DNA of 34,078 nucleotides from ZC4RG25 sp041687075 (GTDB lineage Bacteria; Pseudomonadota; Alphaproteobacteria; Rhizobiales; Hyphomicrobiaceae). The notes under the pieces were generated by a model. It had not been told where the DNA came from. It made no database searches and saw only the letters and a program-made list of their open reading frames with translations. The first letter of the stretch is position 1. Each line of letters begins with the position of its first letter. Positions 1-9,417 of the stretch are shown here, piece after piece. A program made the translations under genes and the position numbers. The DNA is taken from positions 1 through 34,078 of the forward strand of contig JAWLCO010000036.1 in NCBI GenBank assembly GCA_041687075.1, given 5' to 3'.

Positions 1-803
1 TAGGCTCCCAGGCCCAACACCGCCGACTGCAGCATCATGCGCAGCACCTTGGAAATGCCGCTGAAGGTGCCGGTGACGTCGTTGGTCTTGGTCTGCAGCG
101 CGAGGTGCTCGGAGTTGATCTTCTCGAACCGGGCGATGGCGCGACCCGAAAAGCCCATGGCGCGGATGACGTCGGCGTTCCGCGCATGCGACTCGGCCAT
201 CGCCGCGCGCGCCACCGCCGCCTGCTGCGTCGCCGAGCTTCGCATGCGGGTGAGAATCTCGGTGATGATGGTCAGCACCGTCAGCACCAGCGCGCCGGCA
301 AAGGTCAAAATGCCGAGCCAGGGGTGCAGGTAATAAACAAAGGCCAGGTAAAGCGGCACCCACGGCAGGTCGAACAGCGCCATCGGCCCCTGCCCGCCCA
401 TGAACTGGCGCAGCATGTCGACATCGCGGCCGCGCTCTGAAGCCTCGGCCGTTGAAAAGCCATAGCGCGGCATGTCGATCACCACCTTGTGCGCCAGCGG
501 CGCCAGTTGGTGATCGAGCTGGGCACCGAGCCGCACCAGGATCTGCGAACGGCTGACGTCGAGCAGCCCCTGGAAGAAATAGAGCCCGATGGCGAGCGCC
601 GACAAAGCGAGCAGCGTCGGAACGCTGTGGCTCGTCAGTGCCCGGTCATAGATCTGCAGCATGTAAAGCGAGCCGGTCAGCGCCAGCACGTTGACGATGC
701 CCGACAGAATGAAAATGAACACGACGACCGAACGCACGCCGCCCAATTCGGACAGCGGCGTTCTTTTCTTTGAAAAGAGCTTCTTGGCGGGTTTTTTACG
801 CAT
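1..803 (-). CDS. prtD: Type I secretion ABC transporter permease/ATPase, PrtD family (3' end outside window)
   Basis: The reading frame starts at an ATG at 803 and runs without a stop to the left edge, so about 267 N-terminal residues are visible. These cover most of the transmembrane part; the ATPase domain is outside the window. The N-terminus is basic (MRKKPAKK), followed by hydrophobic helices around residues 22-45 and 58-75. The stretches TGSLYMLQIYDRAL and FFQGLLDVSRSQILVRLGA are typical of PrtD/AprD-type exporters of proteases and RTX proteins, as are FDLPWVPLY and the later cytoplasmic-loop segment VIRAMGF. The gene begins 82 bp after the stop of the giant RTX peroxidase on the same strand, so the two are probably cotranscribed and the RTX protein is the likely cargo. 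The partner membrane fusion protein is not in the window and may lie further left. The ribosome binding site is weak (CAGG). Confidence 0.9.
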   Translation of the reverse strand, partial: MRKKPAKKLFSKKRTPLSELGGVRSVVVFIFILSGIVNVLALTGSLYMLQIYDRALTSHSVPTLLALSALAIGLYFFQGLLDVSRSQILVRLGAQLDHQLAPLAHKVVIDMPRYGFSTAEASERGRDVDMLRQFMGGQGPMALFDLPWVPLYLAFVYYLHPWLGILTFAGALVLTVLTIITEILTRMRSSATQQAAVARAAMAESHARNADVIRAMGFSGRAIARFEKINSEHLALQTKTNDVTGTFSGISKVLRMMLQSAVLGLGA

Positions 804-885
804 GACCTGAAATCGCCCCGTCGATGACTTGCTGCGAGACGGAGAGGCGATTTATTCGCCCCCCCGCCAGGGACCTGTTTTTCAG

Positions 886-3800
886 TTATGCGAAATCGCT
901 GCCGGTGATGTCGGTGCGACCGACGATCGTGATCACGAAATCGGCCTCCTGATCATCATCAAGACTGCCTTCGACCAGCGTGTTGTCACCGTCGACGGTC
1001 AGCCGGAGCGGTCCTCCCACGGTGAAGGTCAGACCGTCTGTGAGATAGCTCTCCGCCGCGTCGTTGTAGCCCATGCTCTCGAGAAGCGGCGTGAGGTCGA
1101 TTTTGTCGCCGGTGGCGAAGTCGGTGATGCTATCGCCGTTGGCAGCGGCAACCGAATTGAAGACGAACGTGTCATTGCCCGAGCCGCCGGTGAGGACATT
1201 GACCGCATTGCCGGCGACGATGGTGTCAGCACCACCACCACCGATGACGTTCTCGATACCGCTCAGTGTGTCGGTTCCGGACTCCTCGCCCATGGCGACG
1301 CCGAGGGCCAGGTTGACATCAACACCGAGCTCGGTTGCCGACAGATCATAAGTATCGATCCCGTCATCACCGTTGATGACATCGTTGCCATCTCCGACTT
1401 TTGCGAAGATGACATCATTTCCGTCGCCAGCGTGAATGACGTCCCGATCGCCCTCTCCGTAGATGAGGTCGTCGCCTGCCTCACCGAGTATGGTGTCTTT
1501 GCCTGACCCACCATACACCGTGTCGTCGCCCGCGCCGGCCAGGATGTTGTCGTCACCCTCGTTGCCGAACAGCATATCCACGCCCGCACCGCCGAGCAGA
1601 TTGTCAGCGCCGGCTCCGCCGACCAGATGGTCATCTCCATCGAGGCCCAGCAGCGTGTCGTCACCACCCTCACCCATGAGCGTGTCGCCGTTCTCACCGC
1701 CCATTTGGGCATCGTTGTCCTCTGTGCCCATGTAGAGCACGTACGGCAGGGCCGAATTGTTACCGCCGGTGCTTGGCGGAGGAGTTGTGTTCGGGTTCTC
1801 CTCCTCGGTCTCGTCTGAGCTATCGTCGTCGTCTAGCTCATCGTCATCATCGCTATCATCGTCATCATCATCATCGTCATCGTCAGAGTCATCGTCGTCG
1901 TCAGAGTCGTCGTCGTCCTCCTCTTCCTCGTCGTCATCGTCGTCATCGTTATCGTTCGAGCTGTCGTTATCGTCATCATCGTCCGAGTTGAACGGATCGT
2001 CGTCATCGTCCGATGGCGTGTTCGGGGCGTCCGTGTCGAACACGTTTTCTGGCAGACCGGTCAAGCCGGTGTTCCGCGCGATGATGTCGGAGAAGGTGAC
2101 GTCGTTTTCCCCTTCGAAAAGCGAGTCATCGAAGATCTCGAGGTAGTAAAGCCGATCACCGTGCTGCAATCGGTTGAGCTGCTCGAGGAAAATATAGCCG
2201 AAGGTGGAGCCGAGCTGGCCGTGCCGCGGCTTCTCGAGAAGCCCGCCGATCCAGAGGTCCACAGCGTCCAAACCCTCCGGATAGGCTTGCTTGAGTTGGT
2301 CCATTATCTCATCGGACAGGTCATTGCGGTCCTGGAAATCGTCCCAGTCCGTGTACGGACGCAGGCTTTCAATGCCCGTTTTCGCATAGAGTTGCTCGCG
2401 GACCTCGTTGAATGGCGCGATCCCCATGTCCCTGCCGCGGAAGATGTTGAGCGCGGCAAGGTCGAGCGGTTGGCCGACGAGTTGGTTGCGCAAAGCGTTG
2501 ACCATGTCTGCATCGATCGCCTGGTGTGGCACGGCCACGGCGCCCGCGAGCAGCCCATTAATGCCGATATTCTTCACGGTCTCGGGCTTGAGGAAGGCCT
2601 GCACCAGCGACATTTGCTGGATTTGGCCGTTCTCGTCGAGATAGCTGACCGTCTCGTTCAGCATGGAATGGCCGAAGCGATAGGCCGCCTGCGCGAACTC
2701 GACGGAGATCGAAGCGTCTACATCTGGATCATAGCCGTCGAAACCATGCTCGTTGTCATCATCGAGACCACCCGCCATCGCGGTTGCAAACTCGGTGAAG
2801 ACGACGCGTTGGTATTCCGCCACGTTCATGATGCGGGCAGCTTCGAAATACTCCTCTTCCGTCCAGGCTCCGTCTGTTTTCTCCTTCAGCTGGTCGACCC
2901 AGTAATTATGATTGCGTGCCCAGACCGTGTGGATGGTGGTCAGCATCACGTTCTCGTTGGCCCGGCCGTCACCGGCCACGAAGTAATGGCCGATCGCGTC
3001 CAGATCGAGCTGCATGCTCCCGTCCGGAAGGGTCACAAAGGCGGGGATGAAATCGATGAGAAGCGGCTGTCCGGTCCCGTCATAGTTCGTGATGTCCTCG
3101 GACGTGAGCTCCTGGCCACCCGTCATTATCCGGTAATTCTCCCGGATATGGTTGAGCGTCGGCAGGAGAGCTCGCCCGGAGCTGTCGAGATCGCCGGTCA
3201 GAAGGTAGGCACTCTGCTGCGGCCCGTTCGGACCGGCTTCCCATTTGCGGAGCAGATCCGTGATCGCATTATGCGATCCATAGGCCTGGTTCTGATCCAC
3301 ATATGGCGAGGCATGGTTGATGTATTGCGCCGGGATCTCGTCGCCGCTGTTCGGAATGCCGTCGGGGTCAATCCCCGTGCCGGGCACGATGTTGGAACGC
3401 GGCGCACTGATCGGGAAACCGTCCGATCCTATCTCCACCTTGCCCGGCTCGCCTTTGGCGACGAAATCGAGCCCGTGATCGAAGTACTGACCGAAGAAGG
3501 TCAGAAGCGCTGTGCCGCCGAACTCGTTCGGAATGCTCTCCTCGATGCCGTCGCCATCATTATCCTGGTTGGCGATGATGTCGGAGATCTCACGCGGCGT
3601 GAGCTCCGTCTCGCGGATGCCGGAGGCCCCGTCCGTATAATGTGGATCGGTCAGCCGAATGAAATTGTATCCGGCGGTGCCCCACGTGGGTTCCCCCTCG
3701 TTATTGCCATAGCCGGAAGAATCGCGGACGAGACCGTCCTGCACCATTTCGAGCAGGTCTTCCAGATCCTCCTCGTCGAGGTTTACGCCGCCGGAAGAAG

Positions 3801-6800
3801 GCGGCGGAGCGCTTTGGAACTGAGGCGGCACGTTGCCGCTGAACGTGACGGAATGCGTCCCGTTCGTGAACGTCATTGTGCCGTCGTTGTTGTCCTGCAA
3901 CGTATAGCTCGAAAGGTCGGACCCAGTCGGCAACTCGACAACGTCCTGCGGGCGAAGCGTTCCGATGATCGTGTCATTCCCGCCGTTCGATTTGAAGACG
4001 ATGCGGTGAGCGGACTGAAGCTCTGATATATCCACCACGTCATCGCCCGTATCACCATTGATGGTGACTGTGCTGGTGCTGAGGTGTGTTCCGTTGAAAT
4101 CTCCAATGAGCTGGAATGTATCATTCCCGGCTGCACCACTCGTGCCTGATACTCCGGCTCCATTGATGATGATCTCTTCGATTTCGAAGAGCTGGGCGAT
4201 GATCGATCCGAAATTCGTCCCGTTCCTGGTGACAATGATTTCCGCATTGGGCGCCAGGTCCGCGGCCCGGTTTGCATTCCCTGCACTGAAATCAATCCAG
4301 GCCTGCCTAGTCCAGATCGTGTAGATTTCCGACTCGGCATTGCCGTTGATAACGAACTGGTCGCCGGCACTGCCTTCGGTGCCGCCGTCAACCACATCGC
4401 GACCGTCGTGGTTCGTGTCGGGCAGGTTGTTGTTCCAGATGATGGTGTCATCACCTGCGCCGCCGTTCAGCGTGTCCTGCCCCAGTCCGCCGATGAGAGT
4501 GTCGTTTCCATCACCGCCGTTCAGTGTGTCTGCTCCGGCCCCGCCATTAAGCGTGTCATCTCCGGCATCGCCGTTCAGCGTGTCACCGCCTCCGCCGCCG
4601 GCAAGCATATCGCTTCCGGCACCGCCGTTGAGCGTGTCAGCTCCGCCTTCTCCGAAGAGCTGATCATCGCCATTTTCGCCGCTCAGGACATCAGCTCCAC
4701 CACGCCCTTCCGCGATATCATCGCCTGGCGTGCCCGGGAAATCGTCGGCCCCCCCGGCTCCGATGAAATGAGCTCCGACCGGACCGACTGGTTCAGAGGT
4801 AACCTGCTCCGCCTTCCCTGCACCATCTGTGAAGGTCACGACGACCCGGAGCACCTGGTTCACGTTGAACTGGCCCAGAGGGAAGATTGCGGACGTCGCT
4901 CCTGCAATATCGGTCCAGCCGGTCCCGTTGAACGACTGCCATTGATAGGCAATCGACGCTTCATTTATTCCGTTGGGATCGCTTACAGCCGAGATATCGA
5001 CCGTCAGACTTTGATTCTGCGTCGCCGCTCCGCTGATGATCGGCAGCCCGATTGGTGGCTGATTCACCGAGAAATCCTGATCCCGGAATCGGAGGACCTC
5101 AATATTCCGGAGCGTATCGACGCCATCGGAGACGATGTTCGCGCCCGTATCGGGATCGATATCGTCGGTTACCGTCACGTGAGTAACGGTGATGGTGCCA
5201 TCGTCATTGAAGACGATATCGTAGTTCGCCATATCGTCATTGAAAACGGCGACATCAGTGCCCGGCTGACCGCCTTCCAGGTTCTTGATTTCACGTACGA
5301 TGTGCAGCTGGTTCGGCTTCACCTCACGGGCGAGGAGGAGTTCGAGCAACGACTTGCCGGCCCACGCCCCGATATCGGGGTTACCGGCCACCTCTGCTGC
5401 GGTGAACACATGCTTCAGTGTCGTCACTGTCGCAATTTCGTTCTCTGGCGTGTTTTCCTCACCGTCGCCGGTGATTCTGATCCGGACGTTGAGCCACGCA
5501 TCGCCGTCGAGAAAATCGTCGCCGCCGTTGCCCTCGAGAATATCACTCCCACCACCACCAAGCAGAATATTGCCGGTGTCGAAGGCAACGATCTGCTCGA
5601 GCTCCTCTGCTGTTGCACCGATGGGCGCAGCTTCGATCAGATTTCCGAGCAACTCACGCAGGCCGTTGATGCGGTCTACGCCAGCCTGAGTCAGCTCGTC
5701 ATTGAAGAAGACATTCTCATTGGCGGAAACCGTGTTACCCTCGTTTATTTCGTCATCGTCACCGTCGTCACCAATCGCGTTTACAGACACGCGGTTATCG
5801 CCGATCAGTGTGTCGTTTCCCTCCCAACCGGATAGCGCTTCAGTCTTGTCGAACCGGTTGCGGAGAATGTCCTCCTCTTCCGTTGTGAAAATTTTGATGC
5901 GCATGTCGGCGTAGGCGTCGATCTGCGCACCCTGGAAGGTCGCCCAGTCGAAGCCAAACATGCCCTCGTTGCGCATGACGCTTTCGCCCTGGACCATGAT
6001 GTCGTCGCCGGATTCGGCGTCGAAGTCTTGCTCGTCCGAGCCGGCGAACATCACGTCGTGGCCGATAATCGTGGAATTGAAGAACAGCTCGGAGTTATCG
6101 CCGGCAATGGTATCGAAGCCGGGGCCACCCTCGATCCAGTCGTCGCCCTCATTGCCCATCAGGAAGTCGACGTCGGCGCCGCCCAGGATGAAGTCGTCGC
6201 CCTCGCCGCCGAACACTTCGGATCCATCTACGCCGACGAAGATCGCGTCCTTGCCGTCGCCACCCATGATGACGTCGCCCAGGCCGTTCGAGGACGAAAT
6301 AACATCATCGCCTTCGTCGCCTTTGATAAAGTCTTCGGCATCACCCTCGTCGGTTATGATGTCGTCGCCGGGGCCACCCATTATGAGATCGACGCCCTGC
6401 CCACCTTCGATGCGATCGTCACCGGCATCGCCCCAAATGGCGTCGTCACCGAGATCGCCGATCAGGACGTCGTTCTGGTTCGTCCCGCCGAGCACAACAT
6501 GCTCGCCGCCAATGAAGCGCAGATAATTCTGGTAGAAGCCGTCCGGGTCGAAGTTTGGTGGCCCCTCACGATTGACCTTCGACAGCCCCAGCCCCGCGAG
6601 CACCGGGTCGTCAAGTTCCGGGTCAGCGCCAATCTGTTTCGACTGGTCAGCCTCGAGCACGTGGTCGTACCTGGTGAATGCGTCAATGCCGATGTGGCTG
6701 TTAACGATGTCATCGGCAGTGCCGCGGATGCCATCCGGGCCGGGATCCGTGATATCGGTATTCGCCATGATGAGCTTGGAGAAGGCGTTGTTCTCCAGCT

Positions 6801-9417
6801 CATTGAGGAAGTTGAGGCCCTGTGTACGGGTCAGGTAATAGAACCGGTCGCCGTCCTGCAGGTTTTCGAGCTGCGCCTCGAAAATCGCCCGGAACGTTGA
6901 GCCCAGCATGCCGCCAAACAGCAGGATCTTCTCGGCCAGGCCGCCAATCCACAGATCGATGCTGTTGACGCCGGTCTCGGCGGCCGGGCCGTTCAGCCAA
7001 TCGAGCCTGGCTTGGCGCTGCTCGGGCGTTTCGCCCTCCACGCCAAGGACGAGGTCGGTCGCGGCGGCACGGCGCGCCAGGTAGTCATCGCCTGCAGCGA
7101 GAATTGTCTCGTGCGTGCCATAGGCGGCGATGAAGTTGATCACCGACATCGGCGTCTTCAAGTTCGTCGCGAAGTCGACCCAGCTCTCGTAGGGCTCGAG
7201 GAAGCTCGACCCGGTAGCTGCGTAGAGCTGCGCACGCGCCTCGTTCAGGGTTGGAACACCCGTGTCCCGACCACGCGCGATGTTGATCGCGGGGAGATCG
7301 AGCGGCAGGCCCAGCAGGTTGTTGCGCAGCGAGTTGACGACGAACTCGTCGATCTCGTTGCCATGCACCAGCGTCATTCCGCGGACGATCGCGCCGGCAG
7401 CTTCCTCGGCAGTGAGGGTGCCGTCATTGTCGAACTCGATAGGATTCAGGAAGGCGTCGATCAAACCGAGGTCGCCCGGGGAGCTCCAGTCCGGGTTGAC
7501 CATCGGCGTACCATTTTCATCCAGGAAGATCCGGCCTACCGTGTCGGTCAGCATCGAATGACCGAAGCGATAGACTGTATTGGCAAATTCGGCGAAAATC
7601 GCCGGGTTGATGTCGGTCACACTATTGAAAACGAATGGATCGACTGACGGCTCGATTCGGCGAGCGAACTCCTCGAACACGAGGTGCTGATACTGCATTT
7701 CAGTGGCGAAACGCGCCGTCTGGAACAGCCGCTCGCCGTCCCATTGCAGGGTTGATGGATCCGCTGGAATCTCGGTCACATCCGTCAAAAGCCATTCGTT
7801 TATGAAATCGAGATCACCCGTCTCCAAGATGATTTTCTTGTTCAGCTCGACTTGCCGGTTGTGCTCGGAGTGGAATACATGGTGAACCGCAGTCAGGCCG
7901 ATGTTCTCATTTCCGCGGCCATCGCCGGTGATGAAATGCCGGTCCAGGAGCTCATTATCGTATTGGGTATTATTGCCATTCTGGCTAGGAACATCATTTC
8001 CGATATCTTGGTCGGGGTCCGGTTGCAACTCTCCGCTCTCATCGAGCACCGGCACGGCATTATGCGCGATGTCGTCCAGGAATGCGTGCGAGGTACGAAC
8101 CGGGCCGAAACCGCCATTCAGATCCGCAATGACAACCGGTTGAACAACACCGTCGACGACTGTGGCGCTGACGGTCACATCGTCAGCCGTATTGGGTATG
8201 TTATCATCACCTATGTCGATGATAACCTGGGGAAAGCCGTCATCCCCTGGGATGAACTTCCCATAGGGATCGGTCCGCAAGAGCGGAATGTTGAAAACAT
8301 CCAGATCGCTCAGCTGAATTCCGAGTAGGTTGAGAGCCTGGGCCTTCACATCTGCCCAGGTCGGCAGACCACCACTCGCCCCATTGAGCAGATTGCCCGT
8401 TGCCACCGGCCCGTCAGCGGTCATGACGTATTCACGCAGGAAGACCTGATGGGACGGATGAGATGTGTAGGTCTGGTTCTGATCAACGAATGGTGTGGTC
8501 GTATTGGTATGTTCGGCAACGCCGTCGGGCCCTTCAACGGGAGTGGCTCTGGTCAGGGCCATGAAGGCCAGCTGAGGCGGCACTTCATCACCGCTGTCAG
8601 GAATCCCATCTGGTCCGTGCGTGATGAGGGGGTCATTCGGTTGTAGTGGAATGAAGATGGTTCCGTTTTGACCTTTCGTTATGAGGTCGAGACCGTGGTC
8701 GAAGAACTGACCGAAAAACGTCATCCAGCCATTGAATGGCGCAGAAATGCCCTCGTCCGGGGCGATGTTGGGAATGAGAGCGAGATCTACATTGGCAACC
8801 TCGCGCTGAGTCCCGTTCTGGAGTGCACCGTCAACGATAACAGCACCATCCACGCCCTCAATCAGCGTACCCGGCTCGACCGGTTCGCGCTCGTATTTCT
8901 CAACGAATGCATCAACTGCCAGCTCGTTGGCAAGAAATGCAGCAACCGCGGCGGGGTTGCTGACGTCCATCGAGACGATCAGGTTTGAGATGATCCGAGG
9001 GTCGGTGTCTATAACGTGCCCGCTATTTCCGTAATGTGTATTGGTGACTTCGCCTCCAGACTCAGGCCCATTGATGTCGATCGGATCTTCCGGTCCGCCA
9101 TCCCGGTAGCTCGCCTCCAGCATTCGCGGCATGATCTGGTCGGCGGCGCCCCAGAGCTCGCGGCCTTCGAGAAGGTTATTGTAACTTCCGTCGACCGTGC
9201 GGAGGCCAAAGGGCGTCTTGGGGTCAGGAATGGCGCGAGGCGTGTTCGGATCGCCGGTAAAGTTGCCGTTGGCGTCGTAGGCAGCCGGATCGGTGATTAC
9301 GTTGCCGTCGACATCGAGCCGGATTTCGGTCAGGGCGGCCCCGTTCGAATGCGCCTCGGCAATTTTGATCTGCTTGAGAATAAACTCGAGATCATGCTGA
9401 TTGAGCGTGAGAGCCAT
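886..9417 (-). CDS. Giant secreted RTX protein with two animal-type haem peroxidase domains (MopA-like)
   Basis: Encodes 2843 residues, probably exported by the type I system encoded just downstream. Peroxidase domain 1 has distal Asp240-His241 (FFDHGLD), Arg501 and Glu504 (GDGRGNEN), proximal His620 (YRFGHSML) and Asn712 (INIARGRD). Domain 2 repeats the set: Asp1980-His1981, Arg2152, Glu2155, His2250, Asn2324. These correspond to myeloperoxidase Asp94, His95, Arg239, Glu242, His336 and Asn421, so both domains should bind haem and be active; the sulfonium-forming Met is Asn in both. RTX nonapeptides lie near residues 976-1108, 1280-1310, 1568-1660 and 2560-2685, with an Ig-like domain near 1455-1550 and an Asp-rich tract at 2470-2541. 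The C-terminus resembles serralysin-type secretion signals and there is no N-terminal signal peptide. The ATG follows GGAGGAG. The known family match is Mn(II)-oxidising MopA; Mn oxidation here is inferred, and general halide or superoxide chemistry is an alternative. Confidence 0.92.
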   Translation of the reverse strand: MALTLNQHDLEFILKQIKIAEAHSNGAALTEIRLDVDGNVITDPAAYDANGNFTGDPNTPRAIPDPKTPFGLRTVDGSYNNLLEGRELWGAADQIMPRMLEASYRDGGPEDPIDINGPESGGEVTNTHYGNSGHVIDTDPRIISNLIVSMDVSNPAAVAAFLANELAVDAFVEKYEREPVEPGTLIEGVDGAVIVDGALQNGTQREVANVDLALIPNIAPDEGISAPFNGWMTFFGQFFDHGLDLITKGQNGTIFIPLQPNDPLITHGPDGIPDSGDEVPPQLAFMALTRATPVEGPDGVAEHTNTTTPFVDQNQTYTSHPSHQVFLREYVMTADGPVATGNLLNGASGGLPTWADVKAQALNLLGIQLSDLDVFNIPLLRTDPYGKFIPGDDGFPQVIIDIGDDNIPNTADDVTVSATVVDGVVQPVVIADLNGGFGPVRTSHAFLDDIAHNAVPVLDESGELQPDPDQDIGNDVPSQNGNNTQYDNELLDRHFITGDGRGNENIGLTAVHHVFHSEHNRQVELNKKIILETGDLDFINEWLLTDVTEIPADPSTLQWDGERLFQTARFATEMQYQHLVFEEFARRIEPSVDPFVFNSVTDINPAIFAEFANTVYRFGHSMLTDTVGRIFLDENGTPMVNPDWSSPGDLGLIDAFLNPIEFDNDGTLTAEEAAGAIVRGMTLVHGNEIDEFVVNSLRNNLLGLPLDLPAINIARGRDTGVPTLNEARAQLYAATGSSFLEPYESWVDFATNLKTPMSVINFIAAYGTHETILAAGDDYLARRAAATDLVLGVEGETPEQRQARLDWLNGPAAETGVNSIDLWIGGLAEKILLFGGMLGSTFRAIFEAQLENLQDGDRFYYLTRTQGLNFLNELENNAFSKLIMANTDITDPGPDGIRGTADDIVNSHIGIDAFTRYDHVLEADQSKQIGADPELDDPVLAGLGLSKVNREGPPNFDPDGFYQNYLRFIGGEHVVLGGTNQNDVLIGDLGDDAIWGDAGDDRIEGGQGVDLIMGGPGDDIITDEGDAEDFIKGDEGDDVISSSNGLGDVIMGGDGKDAIFVGVDGSEVFGGEGDDFILGGADVDFLMGNEGDDWIEGGPGFDTIAGDNSELFFNSTIIGHDVMFAGSDEQDFDAESGDDIMVQGESVMRNEGMFGFDWATFQGAQIDAYADMRIKIFTTEEEDILRNRFDKTEALSGWEGNDTLIGDNRVSVNAIGDDGDDDEINEGNTVSANENVFFNDELTQAGVDRINGLRELLGNLIEAAPIGATAEELEQIVAFDTGNILLGGGGSDILEGNGGDDFLDGDAWLNVRIRITGDGEENTPENEIATVTTLKHVFTAAEVAGNPDIGAWAGKSLLELLLAREVKPNQLHIVREIKNLEGGQPGTDVAVFNDDMANYDIVFNDDGTITVTHVTVTDDIDPDTGANIVSDGVDTLRNIEVLRFRDQDFSVNQPPIGLPIISGAATQNQSLTVDISAVSDPNGINEASIAYQWQSFNGTGWTDIAGATSAIFPLGQFNVNQVLRVVVTFTDGAGKAEQVTSEPVGPVGAHFIGAGGADDFPGTPGDDIAEGRGGADVLSGENGDDQLFGEGGADTLNGGAGSDMLAGGGGGDTLNGDAGDDTLNGGAGADTLNGGDGNDTLIGGLGQDTLNGGAGDDTIIWNNNLPDTNHDGRDVVDGGTEGSAGDQFVINGNAESEIYTIWTRQAWIDFSAGNANRAADLAPNAEIIVTRNGTNFGSIIAQLFEIEEIIINGAGVSGTSGAAGNDTFQLIGDFNGTHLSTSTVTINGDTGDDVVDISELQSAHRIVFKSNGGNDTIIGTLRPQDVVELPTGSDLSSYTLQDNNDGTMTFTNGTHSVTFSGNVPPQFQSAPPPSSGGVNLDEEDLEDLLEMVQDGLVRDSSGYGNNEGEPTWGTAGYNFIRLTDPHYTDGASGIRETELTPREISDIIANQDNDGDGIEESIPNEFGGTALLTFFGQYFDHGLDFVAKGEPGKVEIGSDGFPISAPRSNIVPGTGIDPDGIPNSGDEIPAQYINHASPYVDQNQAYGSHNAITDLLRKWEAGPNGPQQSAYLLTGDLDSSGRALLPTLNHIRENYRIMTGGQELTSEDITNYDGTGQPLLIDFIPAFVTLPDGSMQLDLDAIGHYFVAGDGRANENVMLTTIHTVWARNHNYWVDQLKEKTDGAWTEEEYFEAARIMNVAEYQRVVFTEFATAMAGGLDDDNEHGFDGYDPDVDASISVEFAQAAYRFGHSMLNETVSYLDENGQIQQMSLVQAFLKPETVKNIGINGLLAGAVAVPHQAIDADMVNALRNQLVGQPLDLAALNIFRGRDMGIAPFNEVREQLYAKTGIESLRPYTDWDDFQDRNDLSDEIMDQLKQAYPEGLDAVDLWIGGLLEKPRHGQLGSTFGYIFLEQLNRLQHGDRLYYLEIFDDSLFEGENDVTFSDIIARNTGLTGLPENVFDTDAPNTPSDDDDDPFNSDDDDDNDSSNDNDDDDDDEEEEDDDDSDDDDDSDDDDDDDDDDSDDDDELDDDDSSDETEEENPNTTPPPSTGGNNSALPYVLYMGTEDNDAQMGGENGDTLMGEGGDDTLLGLDGDDHLVGGAGADNLLGGAGVDMLFGNEGDDNILAGAGDDTVYGGSGKDTILGEAGDDLIYGEGDRDVIHAGDGNDVIFAKVGDGNDVINGDDGIDTYDLSATELGVDVNLALGVAMGEESGTDTLSGIENVIGGGGADTIVAGNAVNVLTGGSGNDTFVFNSVAAANGDSITDFATGDKIDLTPLLESMGYNDAAESYLTDGLTFTVGGPLRLTVDGDNTLVEGSLDDDQEADFVITIVGRTDITGSDFA
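1365..1735 (-). repeat. RTX nonapeptide repeat block C, C-terminal
   Basis: Tandem GGxGxDxLx-type nonapeptides (for example GEGGDDTLLG, GGAGADNLLG, GNEGDDNILAG) encoded in the last quarter of the giant peroxidase. Such repeats form calcium-filled parallel beta-rolls after secretion. This block sits just before the C-terminal secretion region, as in most type I substrates. A further short group, GGSGNDTF, follows near 1155-1165. Confidence 0.88.
1797..2010 (-). repeat. Asp/Glu-rich tract encoded by (GAY)n-like simple sequence
   Basis: Residues 2470-2541 of the giant peroxidase are almost entirely Asp with some Glu and Ser, including a run of ten Asp. On the plus strand the DNA reads as near-perfect GTC/ATC triplets, so it is effectively a trinucleotide microsatellite that stays in frame whatever its repeat number. 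It separates peroxidase domain 2 from RTX block C. It may act as a flexible linker or a low-affinity divalent-cation reservoir; neither role can be proved from sequence. Confidence 0.9.
4435..4712 (-). repeat. RTX nonapeptide repeat block B, central
   Basis: About ten very regular nonapeptides (GGAGADTLN, GGDGNDTLI, GGLGQDTLN and similar) encoded at residues about 1568-1660. The DNA repeat GCCGTTCAGCGTGTC and close variants recurs several times, so the block probably expanded recently by unequal recombination. It lies after the Ig-like domain and before the second peroxidase domain. Confidence 0.88.
6095..6490 (-). repeat. RTX-like repeat block A after peroxidase domain 1
   Basis: Degenerate RTX nonapeptides (IGDLGDDAIWG, GGQGVDLIMG, GGEGDDFILG, GNEGDDWIEG) encoded at residues about 976-1108, immediately after the first peroxidase domain. 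They are less regular than block B, which suggests an older array. A short isolated group (LLGGGGSDILEG) follows near 5510-5580. Confidence 0.8.

Noticed and set aside
804..885. Terminator between the peroxidase and the exporter gene
   Set aside because: A GGCGA-ATAAA-TCGCC hairpin is present but has no following T tract, so read-through is likely.
1365..1735. Regularly repeated short sequence that could suggest a CRISPR or minisatellite
   Set aside because: The repeats are in-frame RTX codons with no constant-length repeat/spacer pattern.
2161..5835. Long plus-strand open frames opposite the peroxidase gene
   Set aside because: They are antisense to a gene with clear domains, show no recognisable family or ribosome sites, and arise from GC-rich codon bias and repeats.
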